Positions 1 to 12,338 of a stretch of 64,000 nucleotides of DNA are shown in pieces. The notes under the pieces were generated by a model that searched no databases, was not told the DNA's origin, and saw only the letters and a program-made list of their open reading frames with translations. How positions within the stretch are numbered: position 1 is the first letter of the stretch; every line of letters begins with the position of its first letter. Origin of the DNA: Marvania coccoides (Eukaryota > Chlorophyta > Trebouxiophyceae > Chlorellales > Chlorellaceae); the NCBI GenBank assembly GCA_963854735.1, contig OY978109.1, positions 434,001 through 498,000 of the forward strand, given 5' to 3'. Position numbers and translations under genes: made by a program.

Positions 1-114
1 TACAGGAAAAATTTCCGCCTAGTTTTACACTTTTTTCCATGTATCCAAAAGCGTTTTTTTCCTTGTTCTTCCTTCATTACTGCCTTGAATGTATCTGTGA
101 TAATGCGCTTGCAG

Positions 115-429
115 GAGGACTGGATGCTGGAGTGCAGGCGGTTCTACACCGCCACCCAGGCCAAGGCTGCAGCAGAAGCAGCGGAAGGCGCTGATCCGTC
201 TTCTTCCTCTCCTTCAGCGTTTTTGCTGCCTCGTGGTTTCGACCCCGAATGCGAGCTGCTGCGGAGCACGCGGCGAGAGCACATGGATATGCGGCGGGTG
301 GCGGGCACAGTGGCGATGCGCAGGGCTAAAGACGGGATGGGGGCGCTGCGAATGCACAGCGCAGCGCGGGGGCGAGACTGGTTCTGGCGGAGAGAGTTTG
401 ACCCAGAGACTGGCAGTGTGGTGCTGTAG
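115..429 (+). CDS. 3' terminal exon of an unidentified gene (partial)
   Basis: An open reading frame runs to a TAG at 427-429. A pyrimidine-poor but usable acceptor (GCTTGCAG) ends at 114, so this reads as the last exon of a gene that starts left of the window. It encodes about 104 residues, rich in Arg, Ala and Ser, starting EDWMLECRRFYTA and ending FDPETGSVVL. I recognise no domain and see no membrane segment. Its GC-rich composition next to AT-rich flanks is what real exons in this window look like. It could instead be a chance open frame, so confidence is moderate. Confidence 0.5.
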   Translation, partial: EDWMLECRRFYTATQAKAAAEAAEGADPSSSSPSAFLLPRGFDPECELLRSTRREHMDMRRVAGTVAMRRAKDGMGALRMHSAARGRDWFWRREFDPETGSVVL

Positions 430-1288
430 TTTACACGAAGAGAGAGGATAAATGAATTTTATGTTTTTTGTGTACAATGAAAACAAACAAATTAAAGCGG
501 AGTTCTCAGATGTTGTGTAAACACGGGGAAACAAAGTTTTGGTAAGAAGCCAGCCCTGCGTGCAGGATCTCGACGCTTGGCTTCTCCTCCAGGTGGGGCG
601 CACATAGAAGCATGCACTGCAGGTGCACGCCACGCGAGCCTTGGCCTTCTGTCCCCTCCTTCAGCAGCGCAAACAGCTGGCGAGCTCAGCTGCTTGCGCC
701 GAGACACCGCCAGCATTGCTCTCTCTTAGCCCTGTGCAAGGAGACGACGGCAATTCCTACTTGCTGCGCCAGCAATACGGCCTACTGGTGGACTACAGCG
801 CGACTTTGGAGTCGGACACCGGAGGGGGTTTTCTCTCAATACGGCGATTCTCAGCTGCATAAATATTACACAGTACAGTACGTGCCTGCTCCAGCATCAT
901 CTGTGGAAGCTGCTAGCAACTTCTCCACAACTGACAGCGCCCCAGCACGGCAAAAAAACATCGCCAGCACTAGCAAGATGCGTTCTTAATTAATGATTAA
1001 TGATTTATGTTCATGCAAATTTTTGTGCGAGTTGAATTCCACTCGCTGTTGGTTTGGGGTCCCAAAGCGGACTTACATTCTTCTTAACTTAAAAAAGAGT
1101 TAACGGGCTAACATATGCGCCATGAGAAAAAACGGTGCTCCGCCAGAAGTTAGTTGAGGTCGAGCTGGCCCGATTTTTTGCACAAATCACTCTCATTTTG
1201 TATTTAAAGTATTCAGACATTCAACTTCACACCATCCCAGCATGCCACCCGCACTGCGTTGATAAAATACATTTGCAACCGAAAATTA
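430..1288. other. Intergenic, with an exon-like GC-rich patch
   Basis: Mostly AT-rich spacer upstream of the formin gene. Positions about 540-870 are GC-rich and open in several frames. The + frame at 623-862 gives a protein-like stretch (for example YLLRQQYGLLVDYSATLES), but there is no convincing start, splice partner or known domain. It may be an unrecognised exon or a gene relic. Confidence 0.3.
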
Positions 1289-4200
1289 ATGATGGACGGC
1301 AAAGAGAATGAAGACTTGTGCGCGGCCCTCATTGCCGGGGGCATGGGCAGCTCGGTAAGCTGTTTATTGCCAATTTATCCAAGGGGCGAAAACGCCCCAG
1401 ACCCTTCATCTTATTTGTCTCTCATCCCTCACATCGTCTGTTTGTTGGTCTGTCACCCGCAGTATGTCGCCCGCCTGCACCGCCGCCACGAGCTGGAAAA
1501 GCTGCGTGAGAGCGTTGCGGGCAAGGCCGTGTCGGAGCGGCTCCTGCGCAAGAGCCAGTCGCTGCGTCCGGGCAAAGGGTGGGTTTGAGGCATCGAGTTA
1601 CTCTGCTTGCGGCAAATAACATGCAAACATTGTGCATTTTTTCATCGGTATTACCAATATACATTCCAATGTATTCATCTCGCAGAAAATCAAGCAGCGG
1701 GGCGGTTGCAGACAAGCACCACCCCCCGCCCCCGCTGGCCACCATCGCCGCAGCTGAAGCGCTGCTGGACGACGCCGCGCTGAAGCTGCAGCGCGAGCTG
1801 GACGGCTACGACAAAAAGCTGGAGGCCCTGCGCAACCACTCCAGCACGTACAACACCTCAACTGCAGCTGGCGGCACCGCCACCCGCACTGCCGCCGCCT
1901 CGACAGCAAACGCCCCGCCAAAGGCGCCTGCGGCGCCCGTGGAGCAGCCCATTGTGCGCAGCGTGATTGCCGCCACGGGTCAAGGCTGCAAGGAGGTGCT
2001 GGCTTCCAGCGTGGCCGCCGAAGGGGCGGCCACTAAGGGCGGCCGCCCAGCAAGCGCTTCTGCCGGCAATGGCATCGTGTGGCGCACGCGGTCCTCCGCC
2101 AAGGCGCAGGCACCGGCGCAGAGCTCCTGCACGCTGCAGCTGGCGGCCAAGCGTCAGCGCGACGTGTCCATTCGCATCACTTTTGCCGAGGCCGCCTGCG
2201 TGCCAGCGCAGATGTGTTTCGAGCACGCCCCCACGCCCACCGCGGCCTTTGTGGCCCTGGTAAGCTATCTTTAACTCAACTTTTATGCTTTTTAGCTCAT
2301 TTCCGTATAGTTTTGACAGTGTTTTTGTCACCATCCTTCTTTCCAATGAAATATGTTCAGCATTTTATGTTCACTTTTTCTATAGGGTCGCGTACCGCTG
2401 CAGCCCAAGTCAATGAAGCAGCTCAAGCACGTGTTCCGGCTGGGCCCCGACACCATGGTCGACCGCTGTCTGCGAGTAACGTGTCAGGGGCACATCACCA
2501 CCGAAGAGCACGCCCACGTGCACAGCGTGGCACACCTGCTAGTGACCGGGGTCAAAGCCGCTTCTTCGAAGTCCAAAACGAAAGCGGGGGTGGCTGCTGC
2601 GGCCTCTGAGATGGCGACTGAGTCGGTGGCAACGTTTGCCCAGCAGACGGCGCTGGAGGAGGAGGACACAGCGGATTCGGCTGCTGCTGGGGGTGGGGAG
2701 GGGGAGGAGGAGGAGGTGCAAAGCTTCAGCCTGGAGAGCGCCAAGAAGCTGGAAAAGGGGCACAAGGAGGAGAAGGAGGTGGTTTCGCAACCACCTGTAG
2801 CTGTGGCGGCGGCGGTTGAAGAGCAGGTGGAGAGCGCCGCGCCCGCCAAGAAGCGCGCGCCTCCACCCCCGCCTCCGCTCCCTGCTGCCGCAGCGCAGGG
2901 TAACGTGACGGTGCGGCGTGGTGGCGGCAGGGGAGGCGCTGCTCCGCCGCCGCCACCGCCGCCGCCGCCCAAGGGCGCAGCAGCTGCAGGCAAAGCTGAC
3001 GGAGGAGGAGACGGGTCAGTTACTATCGGCCCTGCCCCTTCCCGACCCACTCTCAAGCTATTTTGGGACAAGGTGCAGCCGCGGGAGTCGGCCATGGGAG
3101 CCACGGTGTGGGGGCAGCTTCCCACCAGCTCCGCCGGGCAGTCGGTAGACTACGCGCTGCTGGAGCAGGAGTTTGCGGCCAAGCAGCCCGCGGGGCAGAA
3201 GGTGAGAGACCGGTGGATTTCTTTTCACTGAATGGTAGTGTTTCCTTTCGGGTTCAATCAAACCTTTGCATGGAGTGTATTTCTTTGGCATCTTTTCCTC
3301 TCAAACGACATTTATTGAATTTACAAGCTCGTTAAATTCAAATGGTAGTGCCTGCGATTTAATATGATTTCCCTTTAACTGTTATTTTTTTGCAGGGAGC
3401 ATCGGCTGGGGGCACTGCAGCTGCTGACCAGAGGAAGCGCCCCGGGCGGGCCGGGCCCCAACTGGTTACCATGCAGCGCGCCAACAACGTGGGCGCCATG
3501 CTGGTGCGGCTGAAGCTGTCACCAGAGCAGGCGCAGCGTGCGCTGCTGCGCGTGCTGGGCGACATCGAAGATGAAGAAAGAGAAGGCGCTGCCCCACCCC
3601 TGGACCTCGACGCCATCGAGAGCCTGATGCGATGCCTGCCCACGGAGGATGAGCGCGTCAGAATCGCGGCCTATGCAGGCCCGATTGCCGAGCTAACCCC
3701 GTCGGAGCGTTTCCTGGCCTCCTGCCTCCCTATTCCGGCGCTGCAAGCGCGCCTGGAGGCCATCGTGTTCCTGCACGGCTTCGACGCCCGCGCAGCGGGC
3801 GTGGAAGCCTCAGCAGGCGCGGTTGCCGCCGCAGGCGCTGAGGCGAGAACCTCCCCGTTGCTGCGCTCTGTGCTCAAGGTGGCGCTGGCCATCGGCAACT
3901 TTCTAAATGCTGGCAACCGCAACGGCGCGGCTGCGGGCTTCTCGGTGGACGCTCTTTTGAAGCTACGTGATGTCCGCTCCACCCGGACGCGGGCGTCCAC
4001 ACTACTCCACTTTTTGGCGCGCGAGTTGGAGCGGCGCCACCCCGAGGGCGCCTCCCTCACTATGGAGCTGCGCACTGCCAAGCGCGCCTCCAGGATTGCC
4101 CTGGGGGAGCTGCGGGCCGAGCTGGCGGCGCTGGCGGAGGGCGTCGAAGCGGCGCATGCTGCGGGCTGCGCGGGGGGCGCTGACCCTGAGGAGATGGATG

Positions 4201-7200
4201 AGCTGCTGGCGGCGGCTACGGAGCGTCTCTCGGAGGTGAACACCGCGGTGATGCAGGCCGACGCTGCGTTTGTGGAGCTCCGTGCGTTCTTCAACGGCAA
4301 ACCCTCCACCATGGAGGAGCCGTCTGCGTTCTTCGGTCTGCTGGCCACCTTCTGCGCGCAGCTGGAGGTGGCGGCTGCGGAAAACGCGGCCGCAGACGCC
4401 AAGGCTGGCGGCGGTGGAAGGGCGGGGCGGGAGGCGAGCACCGTGGCAGCGGCAGAGGAGAAGGAGGGAGGGGGCGAGGCTACCCCGCCGCTGCACCGGC
4501 GCGACCAGGTGTTGGCCACCATTCGGGCGTACACCCGCATGCCTGCGGCCCAGCGCAAGGCGCTGCTGACGGAAAAAGGCGCGAGGGAGCGGCTGGCTGC
4601 GCTGGGCATTGACCACCGCCACAGCATGGCTGCTGTGGGCGCTGGGCGTGCTGCAGTTGGAGAGGAGGAAGAGCAGGACGCCGCGCTGCGGGCGTCGTGC
4701 CCGGTTGGAGCCCTGGCTTCGCTGAAAAAGCGAGGTGGCGATGAGGAAGTGGCAGAGGAAGATAAGTATGCTGCTGCTGCCGAGCCTTCTTCGTTTCAAG
4801 CTCCGGAAGAAGAGGAGGCTCGCCTGGAGGACGCGCAACACCTCCCTGCGCCTCCCATGGCAGCGGAAATCAAAATGTCGACCCCTGTGGCCCGGCTGCT
4901 GGAGGCATCCCGCAACGTCTTGGAGTCGATGCACCTTCACACAGACGACACCCCCAGCGAGGGCTTGGCGCCCACCGCTGCTGCATCTCCTGTTGAGGAG
5001 GAGTCGCCGCTGCCTCCGGCCCTCGCCGCTGAGATTTCCGCTGCTGAGATGAGCGGCAGCGATCTCACCGACATGCCCGGCGGTGCTGACCACCCGCAGA
5101 TGGCCTCTCCTTCGACGTCCCCGGTCGCTCCCTCTTACGAAGAGTGGGAACAGGAAGGGATGGACTGCGTTGAGGAGCCGGAGCCGACTTCTCCAGTCAC
5201 CCTTCGGCCGGTGGTCGGCGATAGCAATGGCTTTGCCCCGCTGGGCTCACCGCAGGCCACGCCCTCCGTGGCGTGGGGAGCCCGCAGCGCCAAACTGGTG
5301 GAGAGGGACGCCACCGTTCCTCCGTTGCAGCCAGAGCAGGCGATGGAAGTTGCTGCTGGCGGCGGCGGCAGTGCCAGTGCCAATGTCACGCCTGAGGAGC
5401 AGCTGCTGCAGTGCAGCAGCGCGGCGGTGCGCCCCGTGGTGCCCCTCCGTCTGTGGCGGTCGTCCGACTCCGCCCCTCTCAACGCGGTTTCAGCATCAGC
5501 GGAGCTGCGGGCGATCAAGGTGCCTCCCCCGCCGGCACCCCCCGCCGCTGCGAAGGAGGAGGAGGGGTACTGGGGCTATGATGACGACAGCCACTCGGTG
5601 TGTGGGACTGAGGAGGCGCAGGCGGATTCGTCTGCGGTGCTGGCTCAGTCTGCAGCGACAGCGAGGCCCGGCGGCCAGAGCATCGGTGCTGCTGCCGCCG
5701 CAGCTGCTGAGGAAGTGGTCCAGCAAGGTGAGATTGGAATCTTTCTGGAAAAATACTGCGCTCCATACTTATTTTTCACTGCTACGAACTGATTACTCAG
5801 TTTACGGGTATCTATATATACCCTTGCTGTGAACTATTTTCTTCTTCCTAACCACGACACCATGTATGCCTTTATACTGCATTCTGCAGAAACCAACTTC
5901 CGAAACCACCACGAAGAGGAAGACAGCCCCGAGATGATGGAGTCGCCGCTGGACTCCAACCCCTCCCTCTCTCAAGACCAAGAAGAGGAGGAAGTGGAGC
6001 TGTGCTGCAGCGCTCAATGGGTGGCACCCACTGCTGCGGCCACTCACGCGCCCGCTGCTGGCGCTGCTGCGACTTCTTCTAGAAAGGGACCGCCTGTGCC
6101 GGGGGTGCTGCGGTCCAGCGTGGGGGCAGGGCTGGTGGCGGCTGCGAGGGCAGCAGGCGGCGACAGTTTGATCGGAGACGGCGGTGGCGTGAGACGCTCC
6201 TCCAAGCGCGTTTCCTTCTCTCTGCCCAGGTCCGTTGATAGGGCCAGCGCTGCTGTGGCGCGTAGCAGCGGGGCTGGCTCGCTGCGTGGCAGCCAAGGGG
6301 GACAAAAGCCGGCTGAGGCAGCGATGCAGAAGCAACAGCGACCCCAGCGCAGCGTGGCTCAGCTGGAGGACGAGCCGCAGCGCCAGCGCAGCAACGGTAC
6401 TGGCTCCGCAGCTACTACCGCTGGTGCAGGCAGAGGAGACGTCGGCCGCAGCGATGCCAGCCAGAGCAGCCGAATGGAGCGAGCGCAGGCGGCTTCCAGC
6501 CTGGGCCTGGACCTGGATCTGGCCAAGCAGCTGGTGCGCAATGCCTCCAACGTGCGGCGGTCGCGCCGGGGCCAGGAGACTTCCGAAATCACCGCTGCTG
6601 GGAGGGAAGCAGCAGCGGGGGAAACCCCCGCTGCTGATGCTTCTGGAGGGGGCTGGCGCCAGGAGGAATGGTCGCATACCCCCCAGAACCATGCGCAAGC
6701 ACCGCCCCCTGACAGCGCTGCATTCGCTGCTGGCCAGCTGCGGCAGACGGTGGCGTTTGCTGGGCAGCAGCAGCATGCCTACGCCGCCACCACCAACCAC
6801 CGCAACTATGCGATGCCGCCGCCGCAGCACGAGCGGCTGGCCGCGTCCACCGGCGGTGCGGCGTCCGCCCCCGCTGGGGTATTCATGGGACCGTCAGCGG
6901 GGCTGCGGGAGGCCCCTACGCCCGAGCAGGAGGCGGCAGCGATTGAGCACATCCACCGCAGCCTGCCGGCGATGATGAAATCGCTGGATTTAGAGGCGTA
7001 CTCCTGCGGGGTGGCAGCGTACTCCGCCCCCGCGACCTCCACTGCGGTGCCACAGCTGGACCTGTCGCACCTCAACCTGGATGGCCTTGATCTTGACGGA
7101 TTAATGGCGGCCATCATTGCGAAAGCGGGAAACACCCCCACGGGGCCTCTGGCGCGGGGGGTGCGGCAGGGCGACGCACAGATCTTCGATGAGGAGGCCG

Positions 7201-7961
7201 TGGCGGTGCTGCGGGCTGCAGCAGCCGCCCGTGCGGCGGCCGGCGCTGCTGCGGGGCAGCCCGCGTCTAAGGCGCTGCTGGAGCCGCTGGTGCCGGCCCC
7301 CCTGGGGCTGGGGGTGCGGGTGTCTAATGCGGTGGCGGAGGGCATCTCTCCCCTCACTTTGAAAGAGAACCTGGAGGCGCATTTCAGCTGCATGCCTGCC
7401 CCTACGATGGTGCAGATGCAGCACACCAACGGCGGTGGAGGAGGGTGCTCTCAGGGCGAGCAGACGGTGAACAACAACGACGAGCGCCACCACGCTCGCG
7501 CGCACAGCGCTGGGACCTACGGCATGAGTCAGTCGCTGCGGGGAGACGGTGGCAGCGGCGGCGGTGGGGCCACCGTGCGACAGAGCAGCGAGGAGAGAGC
7601 TGGAGTTGACGCGGCGCTGCGCGGGTCTGGAGGCGGCAGCAGCCGTAGTGGAGGGAGCCACGCTGCTGCGGCTGCCGCTGAGGAGTGGGCACGTGGCAGT
7701 CACGATCAAACCAACAACAGCCACGGCGGCATAGCCCAGAACGTGAATGTTTCTGATGCGGGAGGCATGACCGCTACTGCTGCCTCTCAGCAGCAGAGGG
7801 ACAGCCGTGCGTCTGAGGGCGGCAGCGGCCGCTCTTCCCAGCGGCAGCAGTGGAGGAGTCGGAGCAGCGCCAGGCAGGTCAACTCTTCGCTGGCTGGCGA
7901 GCGCTTGGCGCGGTGGGGGTCGCTGCCGCGGCAGCCGCAGGCGTACCAAGAGGAGTGGTGA
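1289..7961 (+). CDS. Formin (FH1-FH2 actin nucleator), long C-terminal extension
   Basis: Six exons fit phase throughout: 1289-1354, 1463-1578, 1686-2259, 2386-3201, 3396-5727 and 5890-7961, giving 1991 aa. The start is the tandem ATG ATG at 1289. Residues about 411-450 hold short FH1 polyproline runs. FH2 spans about 473-870, opening with LKLFWDKVQ and continuing with NNVGAMLVRLKL and the hallmark AIGNFLNAGN...GFSVDALLKLRDV...TLLHFLARELER. FH2 dimers nucleate and processively cap actin filament barbed ends, and FH1 recruits profilin-actin. The N-terminal 400 residues hold no domain I can name. The C-terminal 1100 residues are Ala/Ser/Gln-rich and look disordered, far longer than in typical formins. 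No transmembrane segment is visible, so it is not a plant class I formin. The intron 5 junction (CAA G|gtgaga ... cag|AA ACC) is what joins the tail to FH2. Confidence 0.9.
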
Positions 7962-8459
7962 ATGCAATGTTCATCTAGAATTCATAAAAAAAACTGGGAG
8001 GGATGAGGAGAAGACTCTGCTACTCTGAACTGCTTTCTCTCATGACTGCTTATTTAAGACAAGACTGCCTTTCTTAAAATCTATTTTAGAGTGATGTTTT
8101 TAGAGCGCGTGCTTTAGTTTGATTAGTAGTATTTATAAACGTGAAAAAAAATTAAGCGAGTTGCTTTTATTACTTGTTTTGTGACGCCTTGACCTGAAAA
8201 TGTAAATGCCGTCAGAATACTTTCTTTTCAATAGACAACTGCAACCTTCTGTAAGAAACGGATACACTGGATATTACTGCCCATGCAGGGACTAGGCATT
8301 GAGTGCAATGGAATGAACACAAGGGGGCACTTCAGAAGTGTGGCGCGAACGTGCAAATAACCACAAAAAGTATCAAACGAACGGTAAATTCGGGGAACCA
8401 ATCAGGGGCCATTATAAAGCATGAGCGAAACGAGAAAAAAAAACATATTTTGTTACTGA
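7962..8459. other. Formin 3' flank
   Basis: AT-rich spacer between the formin stop codon and the kinase relic. No gene recognised. Confidence 0.5.
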
Positions 8460-8700
8460 AGAAGAAACATGAAATGTTTCTACAGAGGCTGCCATCATTT
8501 TCCAAGCTAACTCGAGTTTGCTTGGAGATCCCCTGCAGCATGGCTTCCAGCCGAGGCACAATCTCGTCAAAGCAGGGCCGCAGCGAGGGCTCCTTTTCTA
8601 TGCACTGCATCATCAGCGCAGCGTATGCAGCAGGCACGCAATCAGGCACCTTCAATTTCTCGGCGAGGGCCCTGCTGGGCGGTGTCTCGTAAGGGTGTTT
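8460..8700 (-). pseudogene. Kinase C-lobe relic (fifth member of the tandem array)
   Basis: One minus-strand frame reads ETPPSRALAEKL then KVPDCVPAAYAALMMQC and RPCFDEIVPRLEAML. This aligns with the last exon of the neighbouring array kinases (LKLPEGAPASYAAL...RPTFNDIVPRLEAML in the gene at 9483-12338). A TGA lies in frame just upstream (about 8698-8700), and no G-loop, catalytic loop or GAF sequence follows up to 9480. Only the final helices of a kinase domain therefore remain. The frame stays open past the normal end until a stop at 8332. It is most likely a truncated pseudogene copy. A 3' exon spliced to something unseen is less likely. Confidence 0.7.
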
Positions 8701-9482
8701 TCAAATGCTCTCAACGGGAAGTCGACCACCTTGGTGGGGACGCTTCATTGAGCTTAATATATCGGGGTACGCTAGACGAACGAAGGTAAAGAGGCAGCTC
8801 GGCAGTTTGCACTCCAACCTCCAGCTTTATCTCCACTAGCACGGGATACTGAGGACGCAGCTAATTTGAATTCGTTTAAATTATCAGATTATTGAAAACA
8901 CTTCAGAAGAAACATGATGAAAAAGAAAATGTCAATGTCGACCATTCACGTCTTTCCCGGCTATCTAAGGAACGCTGGTCAGACGCCCTTGAAGACTGCC
9001 AAGACAGAGAAATAAATGTCAGTCTAAAGAAAAGATGGCAGTATTATTTGATGCACTATTGAAAGACGACATGCAAAAAAACACGTAAAACGTAAAATTA
9101 ACTCAAAAAAGGGGTGTAAAAAGCACAGACACGGTCTATAAACAAAAATCTTGCCCTGTATATTTTGCGCACTACGGTACGCATTCATGCACTCTATTCC
9201 ATTCAGGCGCTTGGGGAAAAAAAAAGGAAAAAAAAAAGAGAATATTAAGAAAGCTTTCGTAAGTTCTTGGACCCTGTGGGCAGAAAGGCACACCGCCAGC
9301 GAGTAGAGCCTTCTGCGATGCAATTACTAAACGTTTGGCTGTGAAAAAGCAGTGAGGGGTAAAAAGTGGGGAAAAAAGTGTTTTGTAAAATTTTAGAAAA
9401 TACTGCTACAGCAGTTGTAGAAGTTTCTATACAATACATTTGTATATGCCCACAATCTATTTATCAATTTGATTTTTCGAAC
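8701..9482. other. Intergenic within kinase array
   Basis: AT-rich, with A-runs near 9215-9240. It holds one divergent copy of the dispersed repeat (8747-8769). No kinase sequence is recognisable that would complete the relic beside it. Confidence 0.5.
8747..8769 (+). repeat. Dispersed repeat, divergent copy A
   Basis: ATTGAGCTTAATATATCGGG, a diverged copy of the GAGCTTAATTATCCTCGG family. Confidence 0.4.
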
Positions 9483-12338
9483 TCAAAAACCTTTGAGCTC
9501 AAATTTCTCCAGCATGGCCTCCAGCCGGGGCACAATGTCGTTAAATGTGGGGCGCTGCGAGGGGTCGGTGACCATGCACTGGTCAGTCAGCGCAGCGTAC
9601 GAAGCAGGGGCGCCTTCCGGCAGTTTGAGGCGGTCGCCTTTGCAGGTGACCACGAAAATGACCTGTGGCTCGGAAAGCTCGGCCCAGGCGCGCTTGCCGC
9701 AGTACATCTCCCATAGAATGCAGCCGAACGACCACACGTCGCCAGATTTGGCCATGATTCCATCCATGATCATCTCAGGCGCCCTGAGAGAAAAAGAAAG
9801 AAAGAAAAAGAAAGAAGGGGTGAGGGAAGAAAAAAGAAAGAAAGAAAACGGGGTGTCTGATAATGAATCGCCGGCTTTTAGTAGCGATTGGTATATAAAA
9901 AGGAATGCGGAAGAAATAAACAGCGAGAGCGCAGGTGGTGGACACGCAACGCAGCACCAAAAAACTATGTATTAAAGATAACGATATTGATGCCATGTTC
10001 CAACTCACATGCAGCTCACTGTACCCACAGTCTTGGTGAAGTCAAAATCCCCCCTCCCAAGCCGCGACAGCCCCAGGTCGCTGCATTTTGCCGTGAACCC
10101 TCGGTAGCTCTCCTTGCTAGAAGCCGTCGCCAGCATCACGTTATTGGCGGAAAGGTCGGCGTGCACCAGGTTCTGGGTGTAGTGCAGGTAGCGCATGCCT
10201 CTCGCCACGTCTAGTGCGGTTTCCAGCACTGTCTGCAGGTCGACGATGCCGTTGAGTTCCCTGGGGCGCAGCGTTCTTTGGGAGATGGCGGCGGACAGCG
10301 TGCCCAGGTCGCACAGCTCCTGCAGTAGTATTCATCCAAAGTTAGCAGATTGCCAAGCAAAAAAGCAAAGAGCGAAAACCAATAAAACGGACGGGACACA
10401 AAAAAAAATCCAATGACAACAAGCCAAAATTTATGGAGATCTACTGTGAAAAAAATCTATATATTTTTTCCAGTAGGAAAGGTAAAGAATTTCAATAGAA
10501 CGAAGAAAAAGGAAAAAAGGAGAAGGATAACACATATTTCGGCAGCTGGCAAAATAATAATCATCCACCGACCTGAACTATCCATATCTCGTTGGGCTCC
10601 AAAGCGCACCAATCCAGCGTGGCAACAATGTTCGGGTGGTCCACTTTCAGCGCAATGATGGCCTCAAACTGCGCGCAGTGTCGCAGCTTCCCCGCCTCTT
10701 CCCCGCTGGCTTCGATGATTTTCACAGCCACCGCTGAGCCCCGCAGCAAGCCGCTGTACACCCGTCCGTACGACCCCATCCCCAGCGCACGCCCCAGCTG
10801 CAGCGACGCCAGGCGCGGGGGCACAAGCGGCGGCGCGGCGGGGGCCTGCCCGCTGCCGGTGGTGCTGACCCCGAAACTGCGCCGTGCAGAGCTGCCCTGG
10901 GAGCCGGAACCAGAGCCGGAGTTCATCACTGACGAGTTTGAGCTCCAGAGGTGGCGGTGGGGGTCTGAGGACCGCAAAATTCCCGCCGGATCAGGACCGT
11001 GAGAGAGGTCAACGGCGGCGGCGGCGGCAGCCGCAGCTTGGCTGCTGTAAGCCCCTGAGGGAGGGCCGGTAGAGGGCTGAAGGCGGACGTGCACCTCCGC
11101 CACCCAAACCTCCCGCTTGAGGGGCGCGGAAGAAGAGGCGTAGAGGTGAGAGAGGGAGTGGGGGGTCGGTGGCGGCGGGGGAGGAAAAGTGGCGGCTGGT
11201 TTCAGCGCGAAAAGAAACTGCAGGGAGGCGGCGCTGGTGGCCACCGGGTTTAAAATAGCCGGCAAAGAGGCTTTGCAGCTGCTGTCGGCAGCGGATGCTT
11301 CGGCCACTGCCGCGTGCAGCGCTGCCAGCTCTTCACAGTCTGCAGGCGTCATGGCCGCCAGGAGGCCCCCCACGCTGACCAAATCCGCTAAACTCACGCC
11401 CGTGAGCTTCTCCCAGCTGGCATTCGCGCCCACTACCGGCCAGTCCGGCTTGGAAACATCAATCCACACCGCGGGGAGCTCAACGTCTTTAATCGAAGCA
11501 GAACTGCCGCCTAGGGCCTCCAGCATGTCCTGCTGCAGCGTCGTCACCGCCTGCGCAGCTAGTGCGTGCAGCCGCTGCGCCTGCGCCTCGGTTGGAGGTT
11601 CCCTGGCCACGAAATCGAGGACCCCCAGCATGCCGAGCCAATGGTTGCCACGGGACAGCAGCGGCGCGCCAGCGAACGCCCGCCAGTAGGGTCGGCCCAC
11701 CACACCCGGGTTGTGCCGCAAAAATTCGTCCGCAAGGGTGTCTGGGCAGACAGCCAGCGTTTTGTGGAGATCTTCGGGCAGGATAGGTTTTAGGAGCTCG
11801 TGAAAGTCGCCTTTACGGTCTAGGGCAGGGCTGAACACGCCGGTACGAACGCGGAAGTACACTTTGGTTGTGTCGAAGAGGACGATCATGCCTCGGGCTG
11901 CACCCAGCAGCTCATTAGCGGCGACATTGATTTCTTCCAGCCGGGGTACGAGCGAGGTGGGTCCGCGTTGCGCCGATTTCCACTCTAGTGACAGTGAGCT
12001 GTTGAGGGGGGCGGAAAGAATGATGGAGAGCTCCCGGGGGTCCACTGAGCTGAACGGCGAAGCCACTTTAGACTGCGGGGTGGACGGAATGCTGCTTTTG
12101 GAGGTGTCGAACAACACAGACGCTTCTTGATCTCCCTGAACACAGAAACGGTAGGCTTAACCGTACGCAACACAAGTTTATCTACTCGATCAAGAATAAC
12201 ATTTAAAATACAACTACAAGGCGTGTTGTTGAAATTTAGCTGAATACGGGGCGAAATAGCCTGTGCTTGATGCTCCAGAATGATGCAATGAACACGGCGT
12301 ACCTCTACTTTCTGGGGGATCGAACATGATGCACCCAT
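9483..12338 (-). CDS. Membrane-anchored GAF/PAS-like/TKL-type protein kinase, array copy 2 (intact)
   Basis: Exons (5' to 3') are 12338-12303, 12135-10573, 10319-10009 and 9783-9483. All phases fit and give 736 aa. Exon 1 encodes only MGASCSIPQKVE, a candidate N-myristoylation (Gly2) and palmitoylation (Cys5) signal. GAF-like sequence lies at about 85-205 (MIVLFDTTKVYFRVRTGVF, AFAGAPLLSR). A PAS-like segment at about 225-300 contains PAVWIDVSKPDWPVV. The kinase domain is at about 455-730: GMGSYGRVY, VAVK, catalytic loop HADLSANN (about 587), DLG in place of DFG, APE, and a C-lobe ending PRLEAML. The HAD makes it a non-RD kinase. The architecture suggests a membrane-tethered kinase controlled by a small-molecule or redox sensor, but the ligand is unknown. 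It belongs to the minus-strand tandem family at 8460-25557. Confidence 0.85.

Noticed and set aside
3671..4627. Long minus-strand open frames opposite the formin FH2 region
   Set aside because: They are GC-rich shadows of the plus-strand coding exon; they lack domains while the plus strand carries clear FH2 motifs.
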